Assembly (NCBI RefSeq): GCF_025989185.1
Contig: NZ_JAPDNT010000001.1
Span: forward strand, 744,001 to 808,000
Origin: Limobrevibacterium gyesilva
GTDB taxonomy: Bacteria; Pseudomonadota; Alphaproteobacteria; Acetobacterales; Acetobacteraceae
Length of the DNA: 64,000 nt
Direction of reading: 5' to 3'
Below, one piece after another: positions 25,438 through 40,199 of the stretch. The notes beneath the pieces are model-generated. The model was not told where the DNA came from, did not search any database, and was given only the letters and a program-made list of their open reading frames with translations. Position numbers and translations under genes: made by a program. Positions within the stretch are counted from its first letter, which is position 1, and each line of letters opens with the position of its first letter.

Positions 25438-27429
25438 GTGTCGACATCCACATCGGGGGTTGGCCAAGACCGGCCCCGTTCCATTGCCCCCCGCTCCGTG
25501 GCCCTGGTCGGCCCGTATGGCAGCGGGAAGTCGGCGCTGTTCGATGCGCTGATGCTCGCGGCCGGTGTGCCGATCAAGCGCGGCGATCCGCGGACGCGCC
25601 GCATGGGCACCGAGATGCGGCTGGGCCATTGCAGCTATCTCGGCGATTCCTGGTCGATCCTGGATTGCCCCGGCTCGGTCGAGTTCGCCTACGAGGCCGC
25701 TTGCGCCCTGGCCGTGGTGGATCTCGCCGTGGTGGTGTGCGAGCCGGTGCCCCAGCGCGCGCTGACCGTGGCACCGCTGCTGCGCACGCTGGCCGAGCAG
25801 CGGGTGCCGCACATCGTCTTTGTCAACAAGATCGACACATTGGAAGGCAGCGTGCGCGACACGCTGGCGGCGCTGCAGGCCTATGCGCACGCGCCGCTGG
25901 TGCTGCGCCAGGTGCCGATGCGCGAAGGCGGCACGGTCGCCGGCTATGTCGACGTGGTCAGCGAGCGCGCCTACCGCTACCGCCGCGGCCAGCCCTCCGA
26001 GCTGATGACGCTGCCGGCGGAGATGCGCGCGCGCGGACAGGAGGCGCGCGGCGCGCTGCTGGAAGCGCTGGCCGATCATGACGACGCGCTGCTGGAGAAG
26101 ATCATCGAGGACATCGCCCCCGGCACCGACGAGATCTATCGCCAGCTGCGCAAGGACCTGGCCGAGGAGAACGTGGTCGAGGTGCTGCTGGGGGCGGCCG
26201 AGCACGACCACGGCGTGCGCCGGCTGTGGAAGGCGCTGCGCCACGACACGCCCGATGCCGCCGAGACCGCCGCGCGCCGCAGCATCCCGGCCGAAGGCGA
26301 CACGCTGGTGCAGGTGTTCAAGACCCAGCATGCCGGGCATGGCGGCAAGCTGTCGTATGCGCGGGTGTGGCGCGGCGCCGCCAGGGACGGCGCGAGCCTG
26401 AACGGGGCGCGGATCGGCGGGGTGTTCCGCATGCCCGCCGGCGAGCCGGTGAAGGTGGCCCAGGCCGAGGCCGGCGAGCTGGTCGGGCTGGGGCGGCTGG
26501 AAGGCATCCCCACCGGCGCCACCGTCTCCGGCGGCGCGCCCGCGACACCGCTGCCCGCCCCGGAACCGCCGCCGCCGGTCTATTCCCTGGCGATCGTCAC
26601 CGGCGACCGCGCCGACGACGTGAAGCTGTCCGGCGTGCTGCAGAAGCTGGTGGAGGAAGACCCGTCGCTGAGCGTGACCCAGGACGCGGAACTGGGCCAG
26701 ACCGTGCTGCACGGCCAGGGCGAGATGCATCTGGGTGCGGCGGTCGATCGGCTCGCCAGGGCGTTCAACCTGAAGGTGACCACCGCCTCGCCGCGCGTGG
26801 CGTTCAAGGAGACGATCCGCCACGCCGTGCACCAGCATGCCAGGCTGAAGCGGCAGACCGGCGGCCACGGCCAGTTCGCCGACGTGAAGATCGATATCGC
26901 GCCGCGCGCCCGCGGCGAAGGCTTCCTGTTCACCGACCGCATCGTCGGCGGTGCCATCCCGAAACAATACATCCCCGCCGTCGGCGAGGCCGCCGAGGAA
27001 GCCGCCCGCAAGGGGCCGCTCGGCTTCCCTGTGGTGGACATCGCCGTGACCCTGGTGGACGGCACGTTCCACTCGGTGGACAGCTCCGACATGGCGTTCA
27101 AGACGGCGACGCGGCTGGCCATGTCCGAAGGGCTCGGCCGCGCCGAACCGATCCTGCTGGAGCCGATCGACCACGTGACCATCTCCGTCCCCAACGAGTT
27201 CACCGCCAAGGCGCAACGCCTGCTGACGGGCCGCAAGGGCCAGATCCTCGGCTACGCCGAGGCGCCGGACCGGCCGGGCTGGGACGATGTCGAGGCGCTG
27301 GTACCGGAAGCGGACCTGCACGACCTGATCATCGAGCTGCGCTCCCAGACCCTGGGCCTGGGCACGTTCCGGCGCCGGTTCGACCATCTGGCCGAGGCGC
27401 GCGGGCGGGTGGAGCGGGGGGCGGCGTGA
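25438..27429 (+). CDS. EF-G-like translation GTPase paralogue lacking the catalytic His
   Basis: A 663-residue protein with the EF-G domain order: G domain (P-loop GPYGSGKS 25-32, NKID 130-133), domain II, domain III (LHGQGEMHL), domain IV (TGGHGQFADVKI) and C-terminal domain V (GRKGQILGYAEA). The DTPGH motif of true EF-G is DCPGS here (residues 76-80), so the GTPase-activating His is replaced by Ser. The usual switch-I sequence (RGITI) is also not evident. It is not the housekeeping EF-G, and its role (recycling, rescue or regulation) is unknown. It starts at GTG with AAGGGAGG upstream. Confidence 0.85.
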   Translation: MSTSTSGVGQDRPRSIAPRSVALVGPYGSGKSALFDALMLAAGVPIKRGDPRTRRMGTEMRLGHCSYLGDSWSILDCPGSVEFAYEAACALAVVDLAVVVCEPVPQRALTVAPLLRTLAEQRVPHIVFVNKIDTLEGSVRDTLAALQAYAHAPLVLRQVPMREGGTVAGYVDVVSERAYRYRRGQPSELMTLPAEMRARGQEARGALLEALADHDDALLEKIIEDIAPGTDEIYRQLRKDLAEENVVEVLLGAAEHDHGVRRLWKALRHDTPDAAETAARRSIPAEGDTLVQVFKTQHAGHGGKLSYARVWRGAARDGASLNGARIGGVFRMPAGEPVKVAQAEAGELVGLGRLEGIPTGATVSGGAPATPLPAPEPPPPVYSLAIVTGDRADDVKLSGVLQKLVEEDPSLSVTQDAELGQTVLHGQGEMHLGAAVDRLARAFNLKVTTASPRVAFKETIRHAVHQHARLKRQTGGHGQFADVKIDIAPRARGEGFLFTDRIVGGAIPKQYIPAVGEAAEEAARKGPLGFPVVDIAVTLVDGTFHSVDSSDMAFKTATRLAMSEGLGRAEPILLEPIDHVTISVPNEFTAKAQRLLTGRKGQILGYAEAPDRPGWDDVEALVPEADLHDLIIELRSQTLGLGTFRRRFDHLAEARGRVERGAA

Positions 27430-27872
27430 GGGGCGGCGAGGGCTTGTCGTTGTTGCGCAAGCGGCGCGCCGCCGGGTCGCTCCGACACGTTCGCGAAGGG
27501 CACGCGCTTGTGTGCCCCAAGCGGCCCTATTGAATAGCCGGTCTCGACCCTTCTCGGACACGCAGGCGACCGCGATCGACGTCAGGTGTTGGCCGGAAGC
27601 CGCCTGTCCGCTCTCGGGCGCGCAACGAGGGAAAGCGGACTCTGACGTAGGGCAAGTGCTTCGGCAACTACCGACCCAAGTCTGTCATCGGGCGGCTACC
27701 GACCTTCTCCCGAAAGCAGACGTTGCCGTGATACTTCACCGCCAGGATTGCGCCCGTCCAGCTCGTTACGGTCCAACGCGGCGGCGCTCGGAAGCGGACA
27801 TCATCCGGGGATATGTTATCGACTCCTGCTATTGGATTCCGGACCGTCTGCCGGCTGTTGCCGCAGGCGGCG
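27430..27872. other. 443-bp non-coding spacer with a dispersed motif
   Basis: No gene with a convincing start, ribosome site or family match is seen. The spacer is less GC-rich in places than the surrounding genes and contains AAGCGGACATCA at 27791-27802, a motif with close matches in the spacers at 30242 and 43801. It looks like repeat-rich or decayed intergenic DNA at the 3' ends of convergent genes. Confidence 0.5.
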
Positions 27873-28238
27873 TCAGCGCCGAAACCAGGGAAGTTCGAAG
27901 TACACGCACCCTAGGATTCCCAGCAATGGGAGCACCCATACCCACACCGATCCAAGTCGCTGCGTCCATCGATCGGGAACTAACGTGGCAGCCAAGCCGG
28001 CTGCGAGCCCGCCGAGCGTCGCGGTGGCTGTCCAGCCGTACCAGTACATTTCCGGCGCGAGGAAGCCGAGCGCGGGGTCGGCAACGTCGCGCGAGTGGTG
28101 GGTGCCGAGCATGACCAATCCGAGCGACGGATAGACGGTGAACAGGGCAATGTCCCGGAACAGGGCGACGACGTAGAGCACCGGCACGACACCACCGAAC
28201 GTGAAGGCGAAGCGGCGGAACGCGCGGGCGGAGGTCAT
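27873..28238 (-). CDS. small inner-membrane protein of unknown function
   Basis: A 121-residue, strongly hydrophobic protein with about four predicted helices: VVPVLYVVALFRDIALF, YPSLGLVMLG, ATATLGGLAAGLAATLV and VWVWVLPLLGILGCVYF. I do not recognise a family. Its ATG at 28238 overlaps the stop of the previous membrane-protein gene (ATGA at 28235-28238), so it is the last gene of a three-gene minus-strand operon starting with the exported phosphoesterase. Confidence 0.6.
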   Translation of the reverse strand: MTSARAFRRFAFTFGGVVPVLYVVALFRDIALFTVYPSLGLVMLGTHHSRDVADPALGFLAPEMYWYGWTATATLGGLAAGLAATLVPDRWTQRLGSVWVWVLPLLGILGCVYFELPWFRR

Positions 28239-28699
28239 CCACCGAAGCCCAAGATGTTGTTTAGCACATGGCCCATCAGGAAGCCCCACCAGACGATGAA
28301 CGCGAAGATCGCAGTCACGGCCGTGCGCGTGCGGCCGGAGTCATTTGGCATCGGCCGGCGCCAGCACACCCAGTAGACCGGGAGCAGGCCAAGGCCGATG
28401 GTGATGAAATGCTCCTTCAGGTCGAACAGGCCGATTGCCTGCCACTCGCGGTCGCGTTCCAGAATCGGGCGGACATCGGTCCGGAATTGCAAGTAAATGA
28501 CCGACCCCAGCAGCACCGAAAGTAGATAAAGCACCACGAAAGCATTCGCGAAAGATGCCGGTGGCACGCGGCGGAAGCGGGCAAAGAAGGAATGCGTGCC
28601 TGCACCGGCCGGTGCCAATGCCGCCAGCGTCTGGTGGGTGATCGCGCCGAGTAGCGCCACCGCAATCAGACCGTGGACGATCAGAAGTGCCGTGATCAC
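28235..28699 (-). CDS. inner-membrane protein of unknown function
   Basis: A 154-residue protein with about four helices (residues about 2-28, 50-75, 100-118 and 128-150). It probably starts at a GTG (28699) only four bases after the phosphoesterase stop, so it is likely translationally coupled. Several His lie in or near helices (IVHGL, ITHQT, MGHVL), which could bind a cofactor, but that is speculation. No family is recognised. Confidence 0.6.
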   Translation of the reverse strand: MITALLIVHGLIAVALLGAITHQTLAALAPAGAGTHSFFARFRRVPPASFANAFVVLYLLSVLLGSVIYLQFRTDVRPILERDREWQAIGLFDLKEHFITIGLGLLPVYWVCWRRPMPNDSGRTRTAVTAIFAFIVWWGFLMGHVLNNILGFGG

Positions 28700-28703
28700 G
28701 AGG

Positions 28704-30014
28704 TTACGTGAACAGCGCCTCGCTCGCGAACGGCTCCGCCGAGGTCGGGCGGAATCGGCTGAGGGTGAATCTCGTCTTCTCACTCGGCACGACATCGACG
28801 AGGACGTAGTTGTACTCCTCCTGCGGCGGCTTGCCTTTCCAGTAGAGGTCCGGCGGATAGTCGGCCGGGACCTTGATGCTGGTGCGGCCGGGCAGGATCG
28901 GGTCCTGTTCGGCGCCGCCGCCGCCGAGCATAAGGTATTTGACACCGTCCACGTCGTACAGCTCGGTGGTGTGAACGTGGCCGTTGAACACCACAACCTC
29001 CATGTCCTTGGCGTAGGCAGCAATGAGCTTGTGCGGGTTGTCCGGCTCGGGGATCGGGCCGAGGCCGGCGCGGCCGAACACTGGGTAGTGGAAGACAATG
29101 AACGCCTTCTTCATGCCCTTCGCCTTCGCGTCGTCGAGCCAGCGCTGCATCTGGACCATCTGTTCGGCGTATTTCGGCCGGTCGCCGTCCCACAGCGAGG
29201 GCGAGCGATAATCGTATTTTCCCGTCCACAGGAAGATGAAACGCACGTCTCGGAAATCGAACGTGTAGATCAGCCGCTCGGGCGTGACGCCGAATTTCTT
29301 GAGGTACGGCACGGCAGCCAGCGTCCCCTCGATCTTGGGATCGCCCCAAACCTCATGGTTACCAACGGAAATGTACCAGCGCCCATCCAGCCCGGCCGCG
29401 CGCATTTCGTCATCCGGCGGCGGCAGCAGCTTGAGCATGGTGTCGTTAACGCGCTTCCAGTACGGGCTGTCGTCGATCAGGTGGCCTTGGTTGCCCCACC
29501 ACACCACGTCGCCGCTGTTGATGACGAATTTCGCGCGGCCGCCCTGGACGTGCCGCACGATCTCACGCGCCACCCATTCGCCGCCCTGCAGTTGGAAGAT
29601 CTCGCGATGGACCCCGGGCAGCAATTTGACGTCTTCGACGGTGGCACGCGTCACCCAGCCCTGGTCCACCGACAGCGTCATCACCTCGCTGCGGCTCATG
29701 AATGGCATGATGACCTGGGTGAGTTCGTTAGTGGCCGGATCGAACATCAACTTCACGTCGCGCTTGACCACTTCCTCAGCGACGCGCTCGGGCATGACGA
29801 GGCCGAACATCTCGACGAACAGGCGCACGAGGTCGGGACGCCCATCCTTGTACGGCAAATACATCATCGGCCGCGAATCGCCGCAGGCGGCGAAGGAGAA
29901 GGCGCCGCTTTGGGTCTGCGCGTTCGCCACGCTTGGCAGCAGCGCGGCGGACAGCGCCGGCACCGCGGCCATGCCGGTCAAGAGGCTGCGGCGGTTGGGG
30001 CCGGAGGATGTCAT
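28704..30014 (-). CDS. exported calcineurin-like metallophosphoesterase
   Basis: A 436-residue protein with a Tat-like signal (NRRSLLTGMAAVPALSAALLP, cleavage near VANAQ). The two-metal phosphoesterase motifs run in order: ACGDSRP, SGDVVWWG, GNHEVWG, FHYPVFG and NGHVHTTE. It is therefore a periplasmic or surface phosphatase or nuclease of unknown substrate. It heads an operon with two small membrane proteins. The upstream spacer (30015-30313) must contain its promoter. Confidence 0.82.
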   Translation of the reverse strand: MTSSGPNRRSLLTGMAAVPALSAALLPSVANAQTQSGAFSFAACGDSRPMMYLPYKDGRPDLVRLFVEMFGLVMPERVAEEVVKRDVKLMFDPATNELTQVIMPFMSRSEVMTLSVDQGWVTRATVEDVKLLPGVHREIFQLQGGEWVAREIVRHVQGGRAKFVINSGDVVWWGNQGHLIDDSPYWKRVNDTMLKLLPPPDDEMRAAGLDGRWYISVGNHEVWGDPKIEGTLAAVPYLKKFGVTPERLIYTFDFRDVRFIFLWTGKYDYRSPSLWDGDRPKYAEQMVQMQRWLDDAKAKGMKKAFIVFHYPVFGRAGLGPIPEPDNPHKLIAAYAKDMEVVVFNGHVHTTELYDVDGVKYLMLGGGGAEQDPILPGRTSIKVPADYPPDLYWKGKPPQEEYNYVLVDVVPSEKTRFTLSRFRPTSAEPFASEALFT

Positions 30015-30313
30015 CCTCGCCTCCTCGTTATTGTTTTAATTGTTTTACGCCTTCGCAGACCCCGCCCCCCTCAATTTCTCGCGCGCGCTGACGCGGGCGG
30101 TCATTGATCCGGGTCAACCGACGTCCGCCAATCCCGCCGGGTATGTCCGCTTCTGGGGCGCCGGCCAAGGCGGCTGGATGACCGGAGTGGGCGCAAAGCA
30201 GCCTCTCTTCCAACATGCGCTTCATGTCGGCTCTCCACCCAAAGCGGTCATCAGATAGGGCGCAGGTAGAATGGCCGGCAGAGGCTCTGCCGCATCGCGT
30301 GAAGCCGTTCGTT
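30015..30313. other. 299-bp spacer with dispersed repeat motif
   Basis: No convincing gene. It includes the motif AAAGCGGTCATCAGATA (30241-30257), nearly identical to 43801-43816. It also has a near-perfect palindrome, CGGCAGAGGCTCTGCCG, around 30281. On the minus strand this stretch gives peptide-like stretches such as FGWRADMK that recur as spurious calls in alphaproteobacterial spacers. It is best read as repeat-type intergenic DNA plus a promoter for the phosphoesterase. Confidence 0.45.
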
Positions 30314-30733
30314 TTACTTCCCGCCGACCTGCCGCACCCAATCGCCAAGATTATAGTGATTCGAAATCCGCGCCACCCGCCCGTCGCGCAGCGTGAAGAA
30401 CGCGCCGGCAGGCAGCGTGTAGGTCTGGCCGCTGGCCGGGGGCGTGCCGGCGGGGACGCCGGGGTCGGTGGCGAGATAGGTGCCGTGCACGGTGAACTCG
30501 GCCGCCGCGCGCGTGCCTGTGGCGTCGGTCATCACCACGAGGTCGGCGATCCGTTCGCGGTAGCAGCGGTTCATGTGGTCCATGAAACGGCGGAACGCGG
30601 CCTTCCCCGTCTCGCGCCCGCCCTGGCTGATGTCGTGGGCCACGTCGTCGGTCATCAGGCCCAGGAAGGCCTCCATGTCGCCGGCGTTGAAGGCGGCGTA
30701 ATAGGCGCGGATGGTCGTTTCAGCGTCGGTCAT
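30314..30733 (-). CDS. SnoaL-like/ketosteroid-isomerase-related protein
   Basis: A 139-residue NTF2-fold protein. It begins MTDAETTIRAYYAAFNAGDMEAFLGLM and contains the family segments DDVAHDISQGG and GRVARISNHYNLGDW. The fold serves small-molecule isomerases, hydratases and limonene-epoxide-type enzymes; no specific substrate is evident. It follows the 2OG-Fe(II) oxygenase by 11 bases and is probably in the same operon. Confidence 0.75.
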   Translation of the reverse strand: MTDAETTIRAYYAAFNAGDMEAFLGLMTDDVAHDISQGGRETGKAAFRRFMDHMNRCYRERIADLVVMTDATGTRAAAEFTVHGTYLATDPGVPAGTPPASGQTYTLPAGAFFTLRDGRVARISNHYNLGDWVRQVGGK

Positions 30734-30744
30734 GCGAATCCCGG

Positions 30745-31377
30745 TCAGGCTGCGGTGGTCAGCCGCTTGAAGAAGGCGGAGATGCGGTGGCGCCGCAGCT
30801 CCGACCGGGCGGCACTGTCCGCGGTCATGTAGTTCAACTGCACCACGTAGCGTTGGCCCACATACCGCTTGTGGCCGTGCCACGTGTCGGCGCCGTTGGG
30901 AAAGACCAGCAGCGTGCCGTTCACCGGCGGCACCTCCACCACGTAGTCGTCGATGTCCTTGGGGCCGCGCAGCAGGCGCAGGCAGCCTTCCTGGCGGGCC
31001 CAGGAATCCTGCTCGGGGTTCAGGTACAGCAGCACCGTCACGCGCTTGGCCGTGGAATCGCAGTGGATCTGGCCGTCGCGCTCGCTGGAGCAGCCGCGCA
31101 GCGTCACCATGGTCGCCGCCCCCGCCAGGTCGAGCCCGAACTTTCCGGCCACCGCGTCGCGGAAGGCCGGGCCCTCCAGCTCGCGCATCAGCGCCGCCGC
31201 CTTGGGGCCGAGCCTGAGGGAGTCGATGGGGAACGAGCCGCGGCGGCTCATCGCCGGCAGGTCGCGCACCACCTCGGCCAGCTCGCCGGCGGGCACGAAG
31301 CCGGGCACCACCACGTGGCGGAACGGGTCCGTCGCGACAGGCGTGGCCTGGAATGCGTCGTAGGCAAGTCGGATCAT
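30745..31377 (-). CDS. 2-oxoglutarate/Fe(II)-dependent oxygenase domain protein
   Basis: A 210-residue double-stranded beta-helix oxygenase. The iron ligands are His105 and Asp107 (GQIHCDST) and a distal His at 167 or 169 (TWHGHKRY), followed by Arg175, which probably binds 2-oxoglutarate. The strand pattern RVTVLLYLN and TLLVFPNGADT is as in small prolyl-hydroxylase-type families. The substrate is unknown. Confidence 0.75.
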   Translation of the reverse strand: MIRLAYDAFQATPVATDPFRHVVVPGFVPAGELAEVVRDLPAMSRRGSFPIDSLRLGPKAAALMRELEGPAFRDAVAGKFGLDLAGAATMVTLRGCSSERDGQIHCDSTAKRVTVLLYLNPEQDSWARQEGCLRLLRGPKDIDDYVVEVPPVNGTLLVFPNGADTWHGHKRYVGQRYVVQLNYMTADSAARSELRRHRISAFFKRLTTAA

Positions 31378-31463
31378 TCTGGTTCTCCAGAGCGGCCCGC
31401 ACAGGATAGAGCGGGACGCCGGGCAGTTCCACTCGGCCGGAAAGCACGCTATGCGCCGCCCTC

Positions 31464-33777
<2,314 letters not shown>

Positions 33778-33781
33778 GTCG

Positions 33782-34978
33782 ATGAATATCCATGAATACC
33801 AGGCAAAGGAGCTGCTGAAGCAGTACGGTGTCGCCGTGCTGCCCGGCCATGTTGCCTGGACGCCCGAGGAAGCGGTCGCGGCGGCGCAGAAGCTGCCCGG
33901 CCCCGTCTATGTCGTGAAGTCGCAGATCCATGCCGGCGGCCGCGGCGCCGGCCGCTTCGCCGATGCCCCCAACGGCAAGGGCGGCGTGCGCATCGCCAAA
34001 TCGGTCGACGAGGTCCGCGCCGCCGCCGAGGCGATGGTCGGCCACACCTTGGTCACCAAGCAGACCGGCCCGGCCGGCCGGCGCGTCAACCGCGTCTATG
34101 TCGAAGCCGGCTGCGACATCGCCCGCGAGCTGTACCTGTCGCTGCTGATCGACCGCGCCACCTCGCGCGTGACCATCATGGCCTCGACCGAGGGCGGGAT
34201 GGAGATCGAGGAGGTGGCCGAGCGCCACCCCGAGAAGATCTTGCGCGTGGCGATCGACCCCGCCGCCGATATCTGGCCGTTCCACGCCCGCAAGCTGGCC
34301 TATGCGCTGGGGCTGAAGGGCAAGCAGGTCGCGGCGTTCGGCAAGTTCGTCACCGCCATGTACAAGGCCTTCCTGGACCTGGACTGCGCCATCGTCGAGA
34401 TCAACCCGCTGGTCGTGACCGGCGCCGGCGACGTGGTCGCGCTCGATGCCAAGATGAGCTTCGACGACAGCGCGCTGTACCGCCATCCCGAGGTCGAGAA
34501 GCTGCGCGACGAGGCCGAGGAGGACCCGAAGGAGCTGGAGGCCGCCAAGTACAGCCTCAACTACGTGGCGCTGGACGGCTCGATCGGCTGCATGGTCAAC
34601 GGCGCGGGCCTGGCCATGGCGACCATGGACATCATCAAGCTGTATGGCGGCTCCCCCGCCAACTTCCTGGACGTGGGCGGCGGCGCCACCAAGGAGCGGG
34701 TGACCGCCGCGTTCAAGATCATCCTGTCCGACCCCAACGTCGAGGGCATCCTGGTCAACATCTTCGGCGGCATCATGCGCTGCGACGTGATCGCCGAGGG
34801 CGTGGTGGCCGCGGCCCGCGAGGTGTCGCTGAGCGTGCCGCTGGTGGTGCGCCTGGAAGGCACCAACGTGGAGCTGGGCAAGGAGATCATGGCCAAGTCC
34901 GGCCTGCCGATCATCTCGGCCGACAACCTCGCCGACGCTGCCGAGAAGGTGGTCAAGGCCGTGAAGGAGGCCGCGTAA
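33782..34978 (+). CDS. sucC: succinate-CoA ligase (ADP-forming) beta subunit
   Basis: The 398-residue beta subunit binds nucleotide through an ATP-grasp domain ([16 protein letters not shown]) and the succinate site through its C-terminal half ([27 protein letters not shown]). Together with SucD it makes a nucleoside triphosphate while converting succinyl-CoA to succinate. The start, [17 protein letters not shown], is the family N terminus. The stop overlaps the sucD start by one base. Confidence 0.96.
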   Translation: MNIHEYQAKELLKQYGVAVLPGHVAWTPEEAVAAAQKLPGPVYVVKSQIHAGGRGAGRFADAPNGKGGVRIAKSVDEVRAAAEAMVGHTLVTKQTGPAGRRVNRVYVEAGCDIARELYLSLLIDRATSRVTIMASTEGGMEIEEVAERHPEKILRVAIDPAADIWPFHARKLAYALGLKGKQVAAFGKFVTAMYKAFLDLDCAIVEINPLVVTGAGDVVALDAKMSFDDSALYRHPEVEKLRDEAEEDPKELEAAKYSLNYVALDGSIGCMVNGAGLAMATMDIIKLYGGSPANFLDVGGGATKERVTAAFKIILSDPNVEGILVNIFGGIMRCDVIAEGVVAAAREVSLSVPLVVRLEGTNVELGKEIMAKSGLPIISADNLADAAEKVVKAVKEAA

Positions 34979-35853
34979 TGGCCATTCTCGTCGACGCCAA
35001 CACCCGCGTGATCACCCAGGGCTTCACCGGCGCCCAGGGCACCTTCCATTCCGAGCAGGCCATCGCCTACGGCACCAAGGTCGTCGGCGGCGTGACCCCG
35101 GGCAAGGGCGGCGCCCGCCACCTCGACCTGCCGGTGTTCGACACGGTGGCCGAGGCGGTGGCGCAGACCGGCGCCGACGCGAGCGCCATCTACGTGCCGC
35201 CGGCCTTTGCCGCGGACGCGATCCTGGAAGCGATCGAAGCCGAGATCCCGCTCATCGTGTGCATCACCGAGGGCATCCCGGTGCTGGACATGGTGCGGGT
35301 GAAGCGGGCGCTGTCCGGCTCCGCCTCGCGGCTCATCGGGCCGAACTGCCCGGGCGTGATCACGCCGGACGCCTGCAAGATCGGCATCATGCCGGGCCAC
35401 ATCCATCGCCGCGGCAAGGTGGGCATTGTCTCGCGCTCCGGCACCCTCACCTACGAGGCGGTGGCGCAGACCACCGCGGCCGGCCTGGGGCAGAGCAGCT
35501 GCGTGGGCATCGGCGGCGACCCGGTGAAGGGCACCGACTTCATCGAGGTGCTGGAGATGTTCCTGGCCGATCCGGAAACCGAGGCCGTGATCATGATCGG
35601 CGAGATCGGCGGCCAGAGTGAGATCGACGCGGCCGAATTCCTGGCCCGCAACAACGTGAAGAAGCCGACGGTGGGCTTCATCGCCGGCGCCACCGCCCCC
35701 GCGGGCCGGCGCATGGGCCATGCGGGCGCGGTGATCAGCGGCGGCAAGGACACGGCGGCGGCGAAGTTCGAGGCGATGCGCGAGGCCGGCATCCACGTGG
35801 CCGAGAGTCCGGCGGCGCTGGGCAGCACGATGGTGAAGGCATTGCGCGGCTAG
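34978..35853 (+). CDS. sucD: succinate-CoA ligase alpha subunit
   Basis: The 291-residue alpha subunit binds CoA and carries the phospho-His, seen as His248 in [17 protein letters not shown]. The start [18 protein letters not shown] is the family pattern, and [10 protein letters not shown] and [10 protein letters not shown] are present. It is co-translated with sucC (TAATG). A hairpin region separates it from sucA. Confidence 0.96.
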   Translation: MAILVDANTRVITQGFTGAQGTFHSEQAIAYGTKVVGGVTPGKGGARHLDLPVFDTVAEAVAQTGADASAIYVPPAFAADAILEAIEAEIPLIVCITEGIPVLDMVRVKRALSGSASRLIGPNCPGVITPDACKIGIMPGHIHRRGKVGIVSRSGTLTYEAVAQTTAAGLGQSSCVGIGGDPVKGTDFIEVLEMFLADPETEAVIMIGEIGGQSEIDAAEFLARNNVKKPTVGFIAGATAPAGRRMGHAGAVISGGKDTAAAKFEAMREAGIHVAESPAALGSTMVKALRG

Positions 35854-35865
35854 GACCGATCCACG

Positions 35866-35982
35866 CCGCCGCGCCCATGCGGCGGAAGCAATTCTGAAGG
35901 TAGAGGACTTGCACCCTCGCCGCGCTGCGCGGTGTCGGTGCAAGTTCTATGTTAAGCGGGCGGCGTGCTGAATGGCCGCCCG
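35866..35982. terminator. hairpin cluster between sucD and sucA
   Basis: Three inverted repeats lie in the 150-bp gap: 35866-35885 (7-bp stem), 35907-35945 (9-bp outer stem with an inner 5-bp stem at 35920-35932) and 35957-35982 (8-bp stem). The middle one is followed by TTCTATGTT. They may attenuate transcription so that sucAB-lpd is expressed at a different level from mdh-sucCD. The last hairpin stops 21 bases before the sucA start, so it may also affect translation or mRNA stability. Confidence 0.5.
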
Positions 35983-36003
35983 GGTTGAGATGAGGGGACC
36001 GAA

Positions 36004-38886
<2,883 letters not shown>

Positions 38887-38949
38887 CCCGAACAGACCAC
38901 GCCTTCGCTAGCCCGCCTTCAAGACAGAACAAGGACTGGACCTGCCGCC

Positions 38950-40197
38950 ATGGCGACCGAGATCAAGGTGCCCACTCTGGGCGAGAGCATCACCACCGCC
39001 ACTGTGGCGCGCTGGCTGAAGAAGGCCGGCGATGCCGTCGCCGCCGACGAGCCGGTGGTGGAGCTTGAGACCGACAAGGTCACCGTGGAGGTGAACGCCC
39101 CGTCCGCCGGCACGCTGGCCGAGATCACGGTCGCCGAGGGCGGCGAGGTCGAGGTTGGCGCGGTGCTGGGCGTCGTGGCCGATGGCGCTGGCGGGGCGCG
39201 CCCTGCGGCGCAGCCGCGCCCCGCCGCCAACCCCGCCGCGGGCGTGAACCCGCCGCCGTCGCCGTCCGGCCCGGTCGCCCGCCCGGCCACGCCGCCGGTC
39301 GATGTGGCGCAGCATGCGCCGATGCCGTCGGCGGCGAAGATCCTGGAGGAAAGCGGCGTGTCCGCGGCCCGGATCGGCGCCGGCAGCGGCAAGGACGGGC
39401 GCATCACCAAGGGCGACGTGCTCGATTTCCTCAGCCGCCCCGCCGCCCCGGCAGCCGTACCCGCCCCGGCGGCTAAGGCGCCGCGCGCCGCGGAGGACGG
39501 CGAGGAGCGGGTGAAGATGACCCGCCTGCGCCGCACCATTGCCGCCCGCCTGAAGGAAGCCCAGAACACCGCGGCGATGCTGACCACCTTCAACGAGGTG
39601 GACATGTCCGCGGCCATGGCGCTGCGCGCCGAATATCGCGACGCCTTCGAGAAGAAGCATGGCGGCGTGCGCCTGGGCTTCATGTCCTTCTTCGTGCGCG
39701 CCTGCGTGGTGGCCCTGAAGGAATTCCCGGCGGTGAACGCCGAGATCGACGGCGACGAGATCGTCTACAAGCACTTCGTTCATATGGGCATCGCCGTCGG
39801 TGGCTCGGCCGGCCTTGTGGTGCCGGTGATCCGCAACGCCGACCGGATGGGCTTCGCCGAGATCGAGAAGAGCATCGGCGATTTCGGCCGCCGCGCCCGT
39901 GATGGCCAGCTGAAGCTGGAGGAACTGACCGGCGGCACGTTCAGCATCACCAATGGCGGCGTGTACGGCAGCCTGATGTCCACGCCGATCCTGAACCCGC
40001 CGCAATCGGCCATTCTGGGCATGCACAAGATCCAGGACCGGCCGATGGCGGTTGGCGGCAGGATCGAGATCCGGCCGATGATGTACCTGGCCCTGTCCTA
40101 TGACCACCGCATCGTCGACGGCAAGGAAGCGGTGTCGTTCCTGGTGCGGGTCAAGGAATTCGTCGAAGATCCCCGCCGCCTCCTGCTGGACCTGTAG
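38950..40197 (+). CDS. sucB: 2-oxoglutarate dehydrogenase E2 (dihydrolipoamide succinyltransferase)
   Basis: The 415-residue core enzyme of the complex. It has one lipoyl domain with Lys43 in ETDKVTVEV, an Ala/Pro-rich linker (about 77-117), a subunit-binding domain ([11 protein letters not shown] to [11 protein letters not shown]) and the catalytic domain with His386 and Asp390 in YDHRIVDG. It lies between sucA and lpd, and lpd starts two bases after its stop. Confidence 0.95.
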   Translation: MATEIKVPTLGESITTATVARWLKKAGDAVAADEPVVELETDKVTVEVNAPSAGTLAEITVAEGGEVEVGAVLGVVADGAGGARPAAQPRPAANPAAGVNPPPSPSGPVARPATPPVDVAQHAPMPSAAKILEESGVSAARIGAGSGKDGRITKGDVLDFLSRPAAPAAVPAPAAKAPRAAEDGEERVKMTRLRRTIAARLKEAQNTAAMLTTFNEVDMSAAMALRAEYRDAFEKKHGGVRLGFMSFFVRACVVALKEFPAVNAEIDGDEIVYKHFVHMGIAVGGSAGLVVPVIRNADRMGFAEIEKSIGDFGRRARDGQLKLEELTGGTFSITNGGVYGSLMSTPILNPPQSAILGMHKIQDRPMAVGGRIEIRPMMYLALSYDHRIVDGKEAVSFLVRVKEFVEDPRRLLLDL

Positions 40198-40199
40198 TC

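Noticed and set aside
30028-30348. 106-codon minus-strand frame upstream of the phosphoesterase
   Set aside because: Composition is unusual, it overlaps the SnoaL-like gene, and peptides like FGWRADMK recur as spurious calls from spacer repeats in alphaproteobacteria.
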